Source of the DNA: Muribaculaceae bacterium
GTDB taxonomy: Bacteria > Bacteroidota > Bacteroidia > Bacteroidales > Muribaculaceae
Length of the DNA stretch: 64,000 nt
Reading direction: 5' to 3'
Assembly: GCA_023667015.1 (NCBI GenBank)
Contig: JAMPAX010000002.1
Location: 118,259 to 182,258, forward strand
The translations under genes were made by a program, and so were the position numbers. Below, in pieces: positions 52,622 to 60,749 of this stretch (the stretch's first letter is position 1; each line of letters starts with the position of its first letter). A model generated the notes under the pieces. The model did no database searches. It was not told the DNA's origin and saw only the letters and a program-made list of their open reading frames with translations.

Positions 52622-52879
52622 GTGTTATATATTTTCTTTGCTTTATCGCTGATTGCTTTCATACTCTTCTTCTATGACAAGCATCAGGCCCACTATGGGA
52701 TGGGACGCATACCTGAGTCTGTGCTCTTCACGAGCGCAGCTCTACTGGGCGGTTTCGGCGCTCTCACGGCTATGATTCTTTTCCGCCACAAGACGCAGAA
52801 ACGAGATTTTCTGATATGGATACCTATTTTGGCCGTTCTGGATGTGGCCATCATCGTTTTATGTCAAATATTCTTATAA
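52622..52879 (+). CDS. DUF1294-family membrane protein
   Basis: An 85-residue protein with three predicted membrane helices. The DUF1294 core is clear: YDKHQAHYGMGRIPESVLF, then ALLGGFGALTAM and FRHKTQKRDF. DUF1294 proteins are small, widespread and of unknown function. The start codon is GTG at 52622, 13 bases after the previous gene's stop; no ATG precedes the first helix. Membership in the operon rests on spacing and strand. Confidence 0.82.
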   Translation: MLYIFFALSLIAFILFFYDKHQAHYGMGRIPESVLFTSAALLGGFGALTAMILFRHKTQKRDFLIWIPILAVLDVAIIVLCQIFL

Positions 52880-52882
52880 GCC

Positions 52883-53530
52883 ATGAAAGGTCTTAAAGGA
52901 ACACTCATAGGCATTTATGCCGCTCTCATAATCCTCGCCATCCTGATGAATCTCCCCGGATGTCACCGACAGTCGGATCCCGGCATCCACGACACCATCA
53001 TAGAGCGATGGACCGACACCGTAGTGGTAGTAGACACCGTAGCTGCCGACACTGTCTCGTCTGAGGAAATTCCCGACACCCTTCAAGGTGAACGTGGCCA
53101 GCTGCGCGTGGCCCTGCTATGGGACTTCCGCGGCGATGTCGATCTGCACGTGGTTCAACCCAATGGGCGCTGTGTTGACTACAAAAGACACTTAGACGGA
53201 AGCACAACGGGAAATCTTGACATTGACAACCGCAGAGGAGGCTCTAACAGTGCTGAAAACATCAATTGGGATGTAGCTCCGGAAGGAGTTTATAAGGTGT
53301 ATCTGAATTATTACAGCAAGACCGGAGAGGGAGATGCGAAGGTTGTAGTGCAGACTTCTGAAGGGAATCGTACCCTTCAGCAAAAGGCCTTCACTGCCAA
53401 CATGACCCGCAAGGGGCAATGGGAAGCAATCTGCACATTCGAGTATCGCAACGGCCGCCTGACCTTCTCAGACCCATCAACCGGCAAACCAACCGCCGAC
53501 CAATGCAAAACAGTAGCCGCCGGCTACTGA
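52883..53530 (+). CDS. DUF2135 (YfaP-like) exported protein
   Basis: A 215-residue protein with an N-terminal hydrophobic segment (~5-23, LIGIYAALIILAILMNLPG) followed by Cys, which fits a lipoprotein signal (LPGC). After an Asp/Thr-rich linker comes a DUF2135-like beta domain: LRVALLWDFRGDVDLHVVQP, then NLDIDNRRGG and ENINWDVAPEGVYKVYLNYY. In E. coli the DUF2135 protein YfaP sits with an alpha-2-macroglobulin operon; the function is unknown. It is the last gene of the operon and converges on gap. Confidence 0.82.
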   Translation: MKGLKGTLIGIYAALIILAILMNLPGCHRQSDPGIHDTIIERWTDTVVVVDTVAADTVSSEEIPDTLQGERGQLRVALLWDFRGDVDLHVVQPNGRCVDYKRHLDGSTTGNLDIDNRRGGSNSAENINWDVAPEGVYKVYLNYYSKTGEGDAKVVVQTSEGNRTLQQKAFTANMTRKGQWEAICTFEYRNGRLTFSDPSTGKPTADQCKTVAAGY

Positions 53531-53564
53531 AAAGCAAGCTCCTTAGACTCCTTAAGCTCCCAAT

Positions 53565-53624
53565 AATAAGCTCAATAAAAATAGGGCATCCCCGAAAGGA
53601 TGCCCTATTTTTATTGAGCTTATT
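53565..53624. terminator. 27-bp perfect bidirectional terminator
   Basis: Arms 53565-53591 and 53598-53624 pair exactly around CCGAAA, with A-rich and T-rich flanks, between the converging ends of the SrfB/C operon and gap. The right arm stops six bases from the gap stop codon. It can end both transcripts. Confidence 0.85.
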
Positions 53625-53629
53625 AGTGA

Positions 53630-54673
<1,044 letters not shown>

Positions 54674-54767
54674 TTACCTGTATTTATTCGCTTTAGCAAG
54701 CTTTAGCTTGCCAAAAGTTTGAAGTCCGGAGGTTAGTGATAAGAGATACCATTAAGACTCTTGACCA

Positions 54768-54775
54768 CAAAATTA
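54768..54775 (-). promoter_or_regulatory. Possible -7 box of gap
   Basis: TAATTTTG on the minus strand fits TAnnTTTG, with a leader of about 120 bases to the gap ATG. No -33 TTG is visible. It faces the possible mscL -7 box, 12 bases apart. Confidence 0.35.
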
Positions 54776-54787
54776 ATATTTTTTTTA

Positions 54788-54795
54788 TAAATTTG
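54788..54795 (+). promoter_or_regulatory. Possible -7 box of mscL
   Basis: TAAATTTG fits TAnnTTTG about 110 bases before mscL. A TTG at 54761 is 24 bases upstream, longer than usual. Confidence 0.4.
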
Positions 54796-54908
54796 CATAA
54801 AATTAATGAGGTTTTAGCTCCTTCGCAACAATTTTGCGATTCTCAATGTTGAATTGATGGGGTCCTACTCATCTACTATAACAATCAAAAGCTAAACTTG
54901 TGTTCATT

Positions 54909-55343
54909 ATGGGAAAATTTTTATCAGATTTTAAGGAATTTGCTCTTAAAGGCAATATCATAGACATGGCTGTCGGTGTAATCATCGGCGGTGCGTTCGG
55001 AAAAATCGTCTCCTCGCTGGTCGACGACATCCTCATGCCGGTCATCTCCCTTTGTACCGGCGGCGATGGCTACAAGAACCTTAAATACGTCATCACTGAG
55101 GGTTCACCCGCCAGTGCCGACGGTTCTATTGCCGCCGTAGAAGAGGTGGCAGTAAATTATGGCATCTTCATCCAGAATATCGTAGACTTCCTGATTATCG
55201 CTCTGAGTATCTTCGTAGCACTGCGTGTTATCATGAAGTTTAAGAAGAAGGAACAAGAAGCTCCTGCAGCTCCTCCCGAGCCGACGGCAGAAGAAAAACT
55301 GCTTACAGAAATTCGTGATATACTCAAGAAAGAAGAGAAATGA
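54909..55343 (+). CDS. mscL: Large-conductance mechanosensitive channel
   Basis: A 144-residue MscL. The first helix reads FLSDFKEFALKGNIIDMAVG, then VIIGGAFGKIVSSLVDDILM, the gate-forming pore helix; the second helix is QNIVDFLIIALSIFVALRVI, and the charged C-terminal bundle follows. It opens at high membrane tension to save cells from osmotic downshock. I chose the ATG at 54909 (MGKFLSDF); an in-frame GTG at 54900 would add three residues. The gene ends within the start of the dehydrogenase gene (ATGA overlap). Confidence 0.95.
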   Translation: MGKFLSDFKEFALKGNIIDMAVGVIIGGAFGKIVSSLVDDILMPVISLCTGGDGYKNLKYVITEGSPASADGSIAAVEEVAVNYGIFIQNIVDFLIIALSIFVALRVIMKFKKKEQEAPAAPPEPTAEEKLLTEIRDILKKEEK

Positions 55344-56089
55344 ATGTAATCATCACTGGCGCTTCGTCCGGCATCGGACGAAGTTGCGCCTTGAAATTTG
55401 CTGCGGCCGGATATGATGTAGTCATCACCGGCCGCAACGAGTCAAAACTATCATCGCTACGCGATGAAATCTTAGCTCTTGGCAGACGCTGTATGATTCT
55501 GCTGTTTGACGTCCGCGACCGCGAGAAGGCCTCAGAACTTCTCTGCAATCTCCCCGAAGAATGGAAGGATGTGGACGTGCTGGTCAACAATGCCGGTCTT
55601 GCCCTCGGCCTCGAGCCGATGGATGAAGGCTCCTTCGATGATTGGGATACGATGATCGACACCAACGTCAAAGCCCTTCTGACCGTCACCCGACTGCTCC
55701 TGCCGGGAATGAAAGCCCGCAACAAGGGACACATTATCAATATCGGCTCTGTAGCCGGCGATGCGGCCTACGCCGGAGGCGGCGTATACTGCGCTTCGAA
55801 GGCTGCTGTCAAGACTATCTCTGATGGTCTGCGCATTGACCTGGCGGCTACCGACATCCGTGTGACCTGCGTGAAGCCCGGATTGGTAGAGACCGACTTC
55901 AGCCGCGTGCGCTTCCATGGCGATGAGAAGCGTGCCGACGCTGTCTACACCGGTATTGACCCGCTGACACCCGACGATATTGCCGATGCCACCCTCTACG
56001 CTGCGCAGGCTCCCAAACACGTACAGATAGCCGAAATCCTAATCCTGGCCAACCACCAAGGGAGCGGCTCCGTCATTGTAAGAAATTAA
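55340..56089 (+). CDS. Short-chain dehydrogenase/reductase (YdfG-like)
   Basis: A 249-residue classical SDR. The nucleotide-binding motif is IITGASSGIGRSCA, NNAGLALG lies mid-chain, the catalytic Ser precedes, and YCASKAAVK carries the Tyr and Lys of YxxxK. An Arg after the second strand (VVITGRNESKL) points to NADP(H). The nearest group is the YdfG/serine-3-dehydrogenase type, which acts on small 3-hydroxy acids. It overlaps the mscL stop by four bases, so the two are cotranslated; the functional link is unclear. Confidence 0.9.
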   Translation: MNVIITGASSGIGRSCALKFAAAGYDVVITGRNESKLSSLRDEILALGRRCMILLFDVRDREKASELLCNLPEEWKDVDVLVNNAGLALGLEPMDEGSFDDWDTMIDTNVKALLTVTRLLLPGMKARNKGHIINIGSVAGDAAYAGGGVYCASKAAVKTISDGLRIDLAATDIRVTCVKPGLVETDFSRVRFHGDEKRADAVYTGIDPLTPDDIADATLYAAQAPKHVQIAEILILANHQGSGSVIVRN

Positions 56090-56102
56090 GTTGAGAGGAA
56101 CT

Positions 56103-56144
56103 AGGATAGAGGATAGAGGATAGAGGATAGAGGATAGAGGATAG
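56103..56144. repeat. Six AGGATAG heptamers
   Basis: Six perfect head-to-tail AGGATAG units run into the terminator hairpin after the dehydrogenase gene. A degenerate (T)CTCGAC-type stretch, the reverse complement of the array at 29045, follows at 56202-56230. Confidence 0.9.
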
Positions 56145-56176
56145 AGTCCGGATTGCAATGCAATCCGGACTCTTTT
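56144..56176 (+). terminator. Terminator of the mscL-dehydrogenase operon
   Basis: GAGTCCGGATTGCA (56144-56157) and TGCAATCCGGACTC (56159-56172) are perfect inverted repeats, followed by TTTT. The sequence fits an intrinsic terminator of about 12 bp stem. Confidence 0.75.
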
Positions 56177-56231
56177 GACTGTTGGAAATTTAGTCGTTGT
56201 CCTCTCGACTCTAAAATCTCGAATCTCGACT

Positions 56232-57884
56232 TTATTTGATAATTACTTTCTTGCTGCCTACGATGTAGAAGCCTTTGGGGAGGTTGCTGAGCTGTTCGGG
56301 GCTCATTGCGCGACCTACGAGTGTGCCATCAATACGGTATACGTCAGGAAGTGTCTTAACTTCTTCGATAGCCTCAACGCCTGAGAATGTCTTGTCAACA
56401 GTAATGTCGAGATAGAACAGAGGATTCTTGTTGCCATTGACAGTAAATGTACCTTCGGGGATGTAGAGTACGTAGTCGTCCTCATCTGTGATGGGAGGAT
56501 TGAAGGTAGCTGTGAACTGCTGCCCGGCACGAGTATTCTTCAGAGCGAGAGTCACCTGAGTATTGATCTCATCGTCGAAGCTGTCAACGAGGCGTACATC
56601 TGTATCGGGGTTGAGAACAACATCGCCTTCAGCGTAGGGAAGGGTAAATGTCAGCTCATCGAGTTCAGCAACGCGAGCTACCTTCTGAGGCTGACCGTTG
56701 GGATTGAGATATTCGATAGTAGCCTCGGAAACCTTGATTTCGTAAGGACCCCATACGTAGTCGCAATTGTTCCATGCCATAGTGGTCATGATACCATCCT
56801 GGTTTTCAAATTCGGGAAGATTTGCAGAAAAGGAACTCTTACCAACCTTGAAGACATACTTGCCGGGAGTGGAGAATTTGCTGTTGAGCTTGAAGACTAC
56901 TGACTTCTTACCCTTAACCTGCTGCTGACCGATGATTGTGGAAGCAGCTACGCGGTCGGTGCTGCAAGAACCGTCGGCATTGGCTTTGAACAGAGAACCG
57001 GGACGCATAACCATATTGAAGGTAGCTTCCAAGCTGTCAGGGAAGTACATTTTCATCTCTTCGATACTTTCAACGACTCCGGGTGCAGGATCCATAGAGG
57101 GATAAGGAACCACGGGGATGTAGTACATCAGCAGCTGACCCTTGTTGATATTTGTGGAGCCGTCAGCGTAGGTGATAGTGAAGGCACCTTCGGGGATATC
57201 AAGAGCGTAGGTACCCTTAGTAGTATAGCGGCTGTTGGAAGAGAGCTCCAGACGCACCATAGAACCTATGATGATCACTGTTGGTTCCTCGCTGGCAAGT
57301 GGGGTATCCCAGAGGAGTACGCCACGGTGTTCTTCGTTTTTCTCCAGAGGATTCTGAGTGATGCTTACCGCATCGGGGAAGATCAAGGTGAAGACAGTCG
57401 GGAGCGACTCAAAATAACCCGGAGCGGGGCTGATGGTATACTCTGACAATGCAGGGACAACCCAAGTGATTTCAATTTTGTTGTTTATGCGAGCGCCGTT
57501 ATCAAAAGTAAAGAAGCCGGCGGGTACTTCAAGGCGATAAGTACCAACAGAACTAATGGGCTTGCTGACAAAAGCCATCAGTACAGCGGTAGCAGCCTGA
57601 TTTTCGACACCCATCTGCACTTTGGAAGAAGTCGGAAGAAGCTCTCCAACGAGGCTGTCGTTGTAGTAGAACTTGGCAGTCTCCGTGCAAGCCTTGTTGG
57701 GAGAGGGGATAGCGGAGAAGTTAAGCTCCGGAGTACCAAGAGTGTTGACGGTGGCGGAGGTAGAGATAATACCTGCAGCCGGGGTGACACCCACGAGGGT
57801 CTCATATTCCTGAGCGGCGAGCGTAAACGCGGGTGCTATAGCTATAGCAGCAGCGCAAACGGCAACTTGTAGAATATTCTTCAT
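56232..57884 (-). CDS. T9SS surface protein, relative of the 24-kb protein
   Basis: A 550-residue protein with a signal peptide (MKNILQVAVCAAAIAIAPAF, then TLAAQEYE) and four or so modules with the same pattern as the protein at 24301: a PAPG opening (YTISPAPGYFESLPTVFTLI) and a PEGAFT turn (GTYALDIPEGAFTI, DDYVLYIPEGTFTV). The C-terminal end is a T9SS sorting domain (SGVEAIEEVKTLPDVYRIDG, later PKGFYIVGSKKVIIK). It is probably displayed on the surface. The ligand is unknown. Confidence 0.8.
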   Translation of the reverse strand: MKNILQVAVCAAAIAIAPAFTLAAQEYETLVGVTPAAGIISTSATVNTLGTPELNFSAIPSPNKACTETAKFYYNDSLVGELLPTSSKVQMGVENQAATAVLMAFVSKPISSVGTYRLEVPAGFFTFDNGARINNKIEITWVVPALSEYTISPAPGYFESLPTVFTLIFPDAVSITQNPLEKNEEHRGVLLWDTPLASEEPTVIIIGSMVRLELSSNSRYTTKGTYALDIPEGAFTITYADGSTNINKGQLLMYYIPVVPYPSMDPAPGVVESIEEMKMYFPDSLEATFNMVMRPGSLFKANADGSCSTDRVAASTIIGQQQVKGKKSVVFKLNSKFSTPGKYVFKVGKSSFSANLPEFENQDGIMTTMAWNNCDYVWGPYEIKVSEATIEYLNPNGQPQKVARVAELDELTFTLPYAEGDVVLNPDTDVRLVDSFDDEINTQVTLALKNTRAGQQFTATFNPPITDEDDYVLYIPEGTFTVNGNKNPLFYLDITVDKTFSGVEAIEEVKTLPDVYRIDGTLVGRAMSPEQLSNLPKGFYIVGSKKVIIK

Positions 57885-57982
57885 ATATAGTTAAATTTAG
57901 TTAATATTTCTAATCAGGATAAATGTAATGGAAAATAAGAGCATCCCAAGAAATCCAGTTTCAATGACTCTTAGGATGCCCA

Positions 57983-58013
57983 AAATTACAAAAATATGTC
58001 TAAAGTCCAAAAA
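57983..58013 (-). promoter_or_regulatory. Promoter of the 550-residue T9SS protein gene
   Basis: On the minus strand, TTTG (58013-58010) and TAATTTTG (57990-57983) are separated by 19 bases. The leader would be about 90 bases. The -33 box falls just inside the A/T-rich end of the upstream gene's 3' region. Confidence 0.5.
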
Positions 58014-58026
58014 AAATCGATAAAAA

Positions 58027-59418
58027 TTATCGTTTAGACTGCAAATATTCGTGGATGGCAGCCGCGGCTTTTCTTCCGGCTCCCATCGCGAGGATGACGG
58101 TGGCGGCTCCGGTGACGGCGTCGCCTCCGGCGAAGACTCCGGGACGGGAGGTGCGTCCTTCCTCATCGGCTACGATACATCCTTTGCGATTGGTGTCGAG
58201 CCCTTCGGTGGTGTCGCGAATCAGCGGGTTGGGGCTGGTGCCGAGTGCCATGACTACTACATCGGCGTCAATGACAAACTCGCTACCCTCAACAGCTACC
58301 GGACTGCGACGACCACTCTCGTCGGGCTCGCCAAGTTCCATGCGTACGCATTCTACGCCCTTCACCCAGCCTTTCTCATCTCCAAGCACGCGCACCGGAT
58401 TGTTGAGCATCTTGAACTCGATACCCTCCTCCTTGGCATGGTGTACTTCCTCAGCTCTCGCGGGAAGCTCAGCCTCAGAACGGCGATATACGATGACAGC
58501 CTCGGCACCAAGACGCTTGGCAGTACGCACAGCATCCATGGCTACGTTACCGCCACCGACCACGACTACCTTGCGACCGGTGTAAATCGGAGTATCCGAT
58601 TCGGGATCATACGCGTGCATCAGGTTGGCGCGGGTAAGAAACTCGTTGGCAGAAAGTACGCCGTTGAGATTCTCACCCTCTATACCCATGAATCTGGGAA
58701 GACCGGCACCGGAGCCAACAAAGACAGCGTCATATCCCTCCTCGTCAAGGAGCTGGTCGATAGTCATCGTACGACCTACAATGACATCATTTTCTATCTC
58801 CACTCCGAGATGCTTGACGGCTTCAACCTCCTTGGCGACAATTCTCTCTTTGGGGAGACGGAATTCCGGAATACCATAGACGAGTACACCGCCTGTCTTA
58901 TGAAGGGCTTCGAAAATCTTCACCTGATAGCCGAGCTTGGCAAGGTCGGAGGCGCAGGCGAGGCCCGAGGGTCCGGATCCTATTACGGCTACTTTTCCGT
59001 CATAAGTGGCCGGGGTTTCCACGGGGGTATCGTCAGCATGTTCGATAGCCCAGTCACCGACAAAGCGCTCCAGCTTGCCAATGGCCACCGGCTCACTCTT
59101 GATACCGAGTACGCATGCTCCCTCGCATTGCGACTCCTGCGGGCATACACGACCGCAAACACTGGGGAGAGAGGAATCCTTAGCGATAGCTGCAGAGGCA
59201 GCGGCAAAGTCTCCCTCTACCACATGACTTATAAACTCCGGTATGCTGACATGCACGGGGCATGAGCCTACACAACGGGGGTTCTTACAGTTAAGACAGC
59301 GTGAAGCCTCCAGCTGAGCCTCCTCGGCATTGTAGCCGTAGCATACTTCTTCAAAATTAGTGGCCCTCACCTTGGGGTCCTGTTCGCGTACCGGGGTGCG
59401 GGGTATTCTATTTGCCAT
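58027..59418 (-). CDS. Glutamate synthase small-subunit-like/NfnB-type flavoprotein
   Basis: A 463-residue protein (start at MANRIPRTPVREQDP, 59418; longer readings overlap the upstream gene in a frame with no similarity). The N-terminal Fe-S region holds RCLNCKNPRCVGSCPVHV and VCGRVCPQESQCEGACVLG. Two Rossmann domains follow, with VAVIGSGPSGLACASDLAKL for FAD and VVVVGGGNVAMDAVRTAKRL for NADPH. The same architecture is called GltD, SudA or NfnB. Its partner, encoded just upstream with an 11-base overlap, makes the Nfn/Sud reading more likely: electron bifurcation or ferredoxin:NADP oxidoreduction. Confidence 0.88.
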   Translation of the reverse strand: MANRIPRTPVREQDPKVRATNFEEVCYGYNAEEAQLEASRCLNCKNPRCVGSCPVHVSIPEFISHVVEGDFAAASAAIAKDSSLPSVCGRVCPQESQCEGACVLGIKSEPVAIGKLERFVGDWAIEHADDTPVETPATYDGKVAVIGSGPSGLACASDLAKLGYQVKIFEALHKTGGVLVYGIPEFRLPKERIVAKEVEAVKHLGVEIENDVIVGRTMTIDQLLDEEGYDAVFVGSGAGLPRFMGIEGENLNGVLSANEFLTRANLMHAYDPESDTPIYTGRKVVVVGGGNVAMDAVRTAKRLGAEAVIVYRRSEAELPARAEEVHHAKEEGIEFKMLNNPVRVLGDEKGWVKGVECVRMELGEPDESGRRSPVAVEGSEFVIDADVVVMALGTSPNPLIRDTTEGLDTNRKGCIVADEEGRTSRPGVFAGGDAVTGAATVILAMGAGRKAAAAIHEYLQSKR

Positions 59419-60265
59419 AGCATTTGCAGTTTTCTTTTTCTTCCTTAGTCTTGGGATGCTCTCTATACATATTCTGGCGACGCATAGCCTCATCGAAATC
59501 CACCTGATGGCCGTCGAATTCGGGACCTTCCACACAGGTGAAGCGTGTCTTGCCACCGACGCTCACGCGGCAGGCACCACACATGCCGGTGCCGTCGACC
59601 ATCAGTGCGTTAAGGCTCACCATTGTCGGGATGTTATACTCTTTAGTGGTCAGAGCCGCAAACTTCATCATAATCATCGGACCGATGATTACGCAGCGGT
59701 CATACTTCTTTCCCTGATATTCCACAAGGTCCTTCATCAGCCCGGTCACCATACCATGGAAACCCTCCGAGCCGTCGTCGGTGCAGAGATATACGTTCGC
59801 CACCTTCTTCATCTCGTCGACATAGGTGAAGATATCCTTGGTTTTCGCGCCGATGATAACGTCTGCATCAACACCGTGCTCATGGAGCCACTTAGCCTGG
59901 GGATATACCGGAGCTGTGCCCACACCACCGGCAACAAAGAGAATCTTCTGCCCGCGAAGTTCCTCAAGGGGAAAGTCAAGAAGATCGGAAGGACGGCCGA
60001 GCGGACCGGCGAAGTCAGCGAAAGAGTCACCCTGATTCAGAGAATTGATTTTACGGGAAGACTTTCCGATTGTCTGAGTGACGATAGTCACAGAACCCTC
60101 CTCCGCATCATAATCGCAGATAGTCAAAGGAATGCGTTCGCCCATCTCATCCACACGGACGATAACGAACTGACCGGGCTTGGCACCCTTGGCCACACGG
60201 GGGGCGTGCACGCGCATCTCTGTGATGTTGGGTGCAAGCTCCCTCTTACTAATTATTTCAAACAT
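59408..60265 (-). CDS. Nfn/Sud-type FAD/NAD-binding ferredoxin reductase subunit
   Basis: A 285-residue protein (start at MFEIISKRELAPNITE; a longer reading to 60337 starts upstream of the promoter box). It has a flavin-binding barrel (MGERIPLTICDYDAEEG), a dinucleotide domain (ILFVAGGVGTAPVYPQAKWL) and a [2Fe-2S] site in GTGMCGACRVSVGGKTRFTC. It matches the small subunit of NADH-dependent ferredoxin:NADP oxidoreductase or the sulfide dehydrogenase-like PyrK family. Together with the next gene it would balance NADH, NADPH and ferredoxin in anaerobic metabolism. Confidence 0.88.
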   Translation of the reverse strand: MFEIISKRELAPNITEMRVHAPRVAKGAKPGQFVIVRVDEMGERIPLTICDYDAEEGSVTIVTQTIGKSSRKINSLNQGDSFADFAGPLGRPSDLLDFPLEELRGQKILFVAGGVGTAPVYPQAKWLHEHGVDADVIIGAKTKDIFTYVDEMKKVANVYLCTDDGSEGFHGMVTGLMKDLVEYQGKKYDRCVIIGPMIMMKFAALTTKEYNIPTMVSLNALMVDGTGMCGACRVSVGGKTRFTCVEGPEFDGHQVDFDEAMRRQNMYREHPKTKEEKENCKCYGK

Positions 60266-60294
60266 AAAGATGTCGGTTAGTAACAAATTTACCG

Positions 60295-60325
60295 CAAAGA
60301 TAGTGTTTTTTGAGGCGATAGCAAA
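60295..60325 (-). promoter_or_regulatory. Promoter of the Nfn-like pair
   Basis: On the minus strand, TTTG (60325-60322) and TATCTTTG (60302-60295) are 19 bases apart, giving a short leader of about 22 bases before the ATG at 60265. It lies downstream of the DUF1573 gene stop, so the pair can be transcribed independently. Confidence 0.55.
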
Positions 60326-60337
60326 TCTCCCTCTCAA

Positions 60338-60739
60338 CTATTTGCGGTATTTTCGCTCAATTTCTCCCACAATTATGGCCGACTGGACCGGATTGTTGCC
60401 GGAGGTGCGTACTTTAAGAGTCCGTCTGAAGCGTCCCCAGCGGTAGGAGCGCGGGTCGTACCTAACCTCAAACTGTATGCTGTCGCCCGGTGCTATGGGG
60501 TCGTGGGAATAGTCCGCGACCGCACAGCTGCAACTGCTAAAAATCTTCAAAATGGTTCCGGGCTCATCCCCGGCATTATACAGAGTGAATATGACAGAGA
60601 CAATGCTGTCGCCCGATATTGTACCCACATCTATCGTAGGCTCCTTCAGCCTTAGTGTCGCCCCATGATCCTGACTCAGCAGAACCATGGGAGATATCCC
60701 AAGAAGGATTGTCATTATCAAGCAATGTATCTTCTTCAT
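60338..60739 (-). CDS. DUF1573-family exported protein
   Basis: A 133-residue protein with a signal peptide (MKKIHCLIMTILLGISPMVL, cleaved near SQDHG). A single DUF1573 domain follows, an ASH/MSP-like beta-sandwich: VGTISGDSIVSVIFTLYNAG, then SSCSCAVADYSHDPIAPGDS and VRYDPRS. The CSC pair is typical of the family. Function is unknown. It lies just after (10 bases from) the giant T9SS protein gene and is probably cotranscribed with it. Confidence 0.85.
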   Translation of the reverse strand: MKKIHCLIMTILLGISPMVLLSQDHGATLRLKEPTIDVGTISGDSIVSVIFTLYNAGDEPGTILKIFSSCSCAVADYSHDPIAPGDSIQFEVRYDPRSYRWGRFRRTLKVRTSGNNPVQSAIIVGEIERKYRK

Positions 60740-60749
60740 CTAATGAGAA

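Noticed and set aside
35350..53530. Type VI secretion or phage-tail module
   Set aside because: No sheath, tube, baseplate, VgrG or TssB/C-like protein is seen; the exported coiled-coil proteins do not suggest one.
58051..59265. 404-codon plus-strand open frame opposite the NfnB/GltD-like gene
   Set aside because: It is the mirror of a well-supported gene, with no recognisable motif, and the codon pattern belongs to the minus strand.
59419..59556. Longer start of the NfnB/GltD-like protein
   Set aside because: The added residues are antisense-like basic sequence inside the neighbour; the Met at 59418 starts the conserved region.
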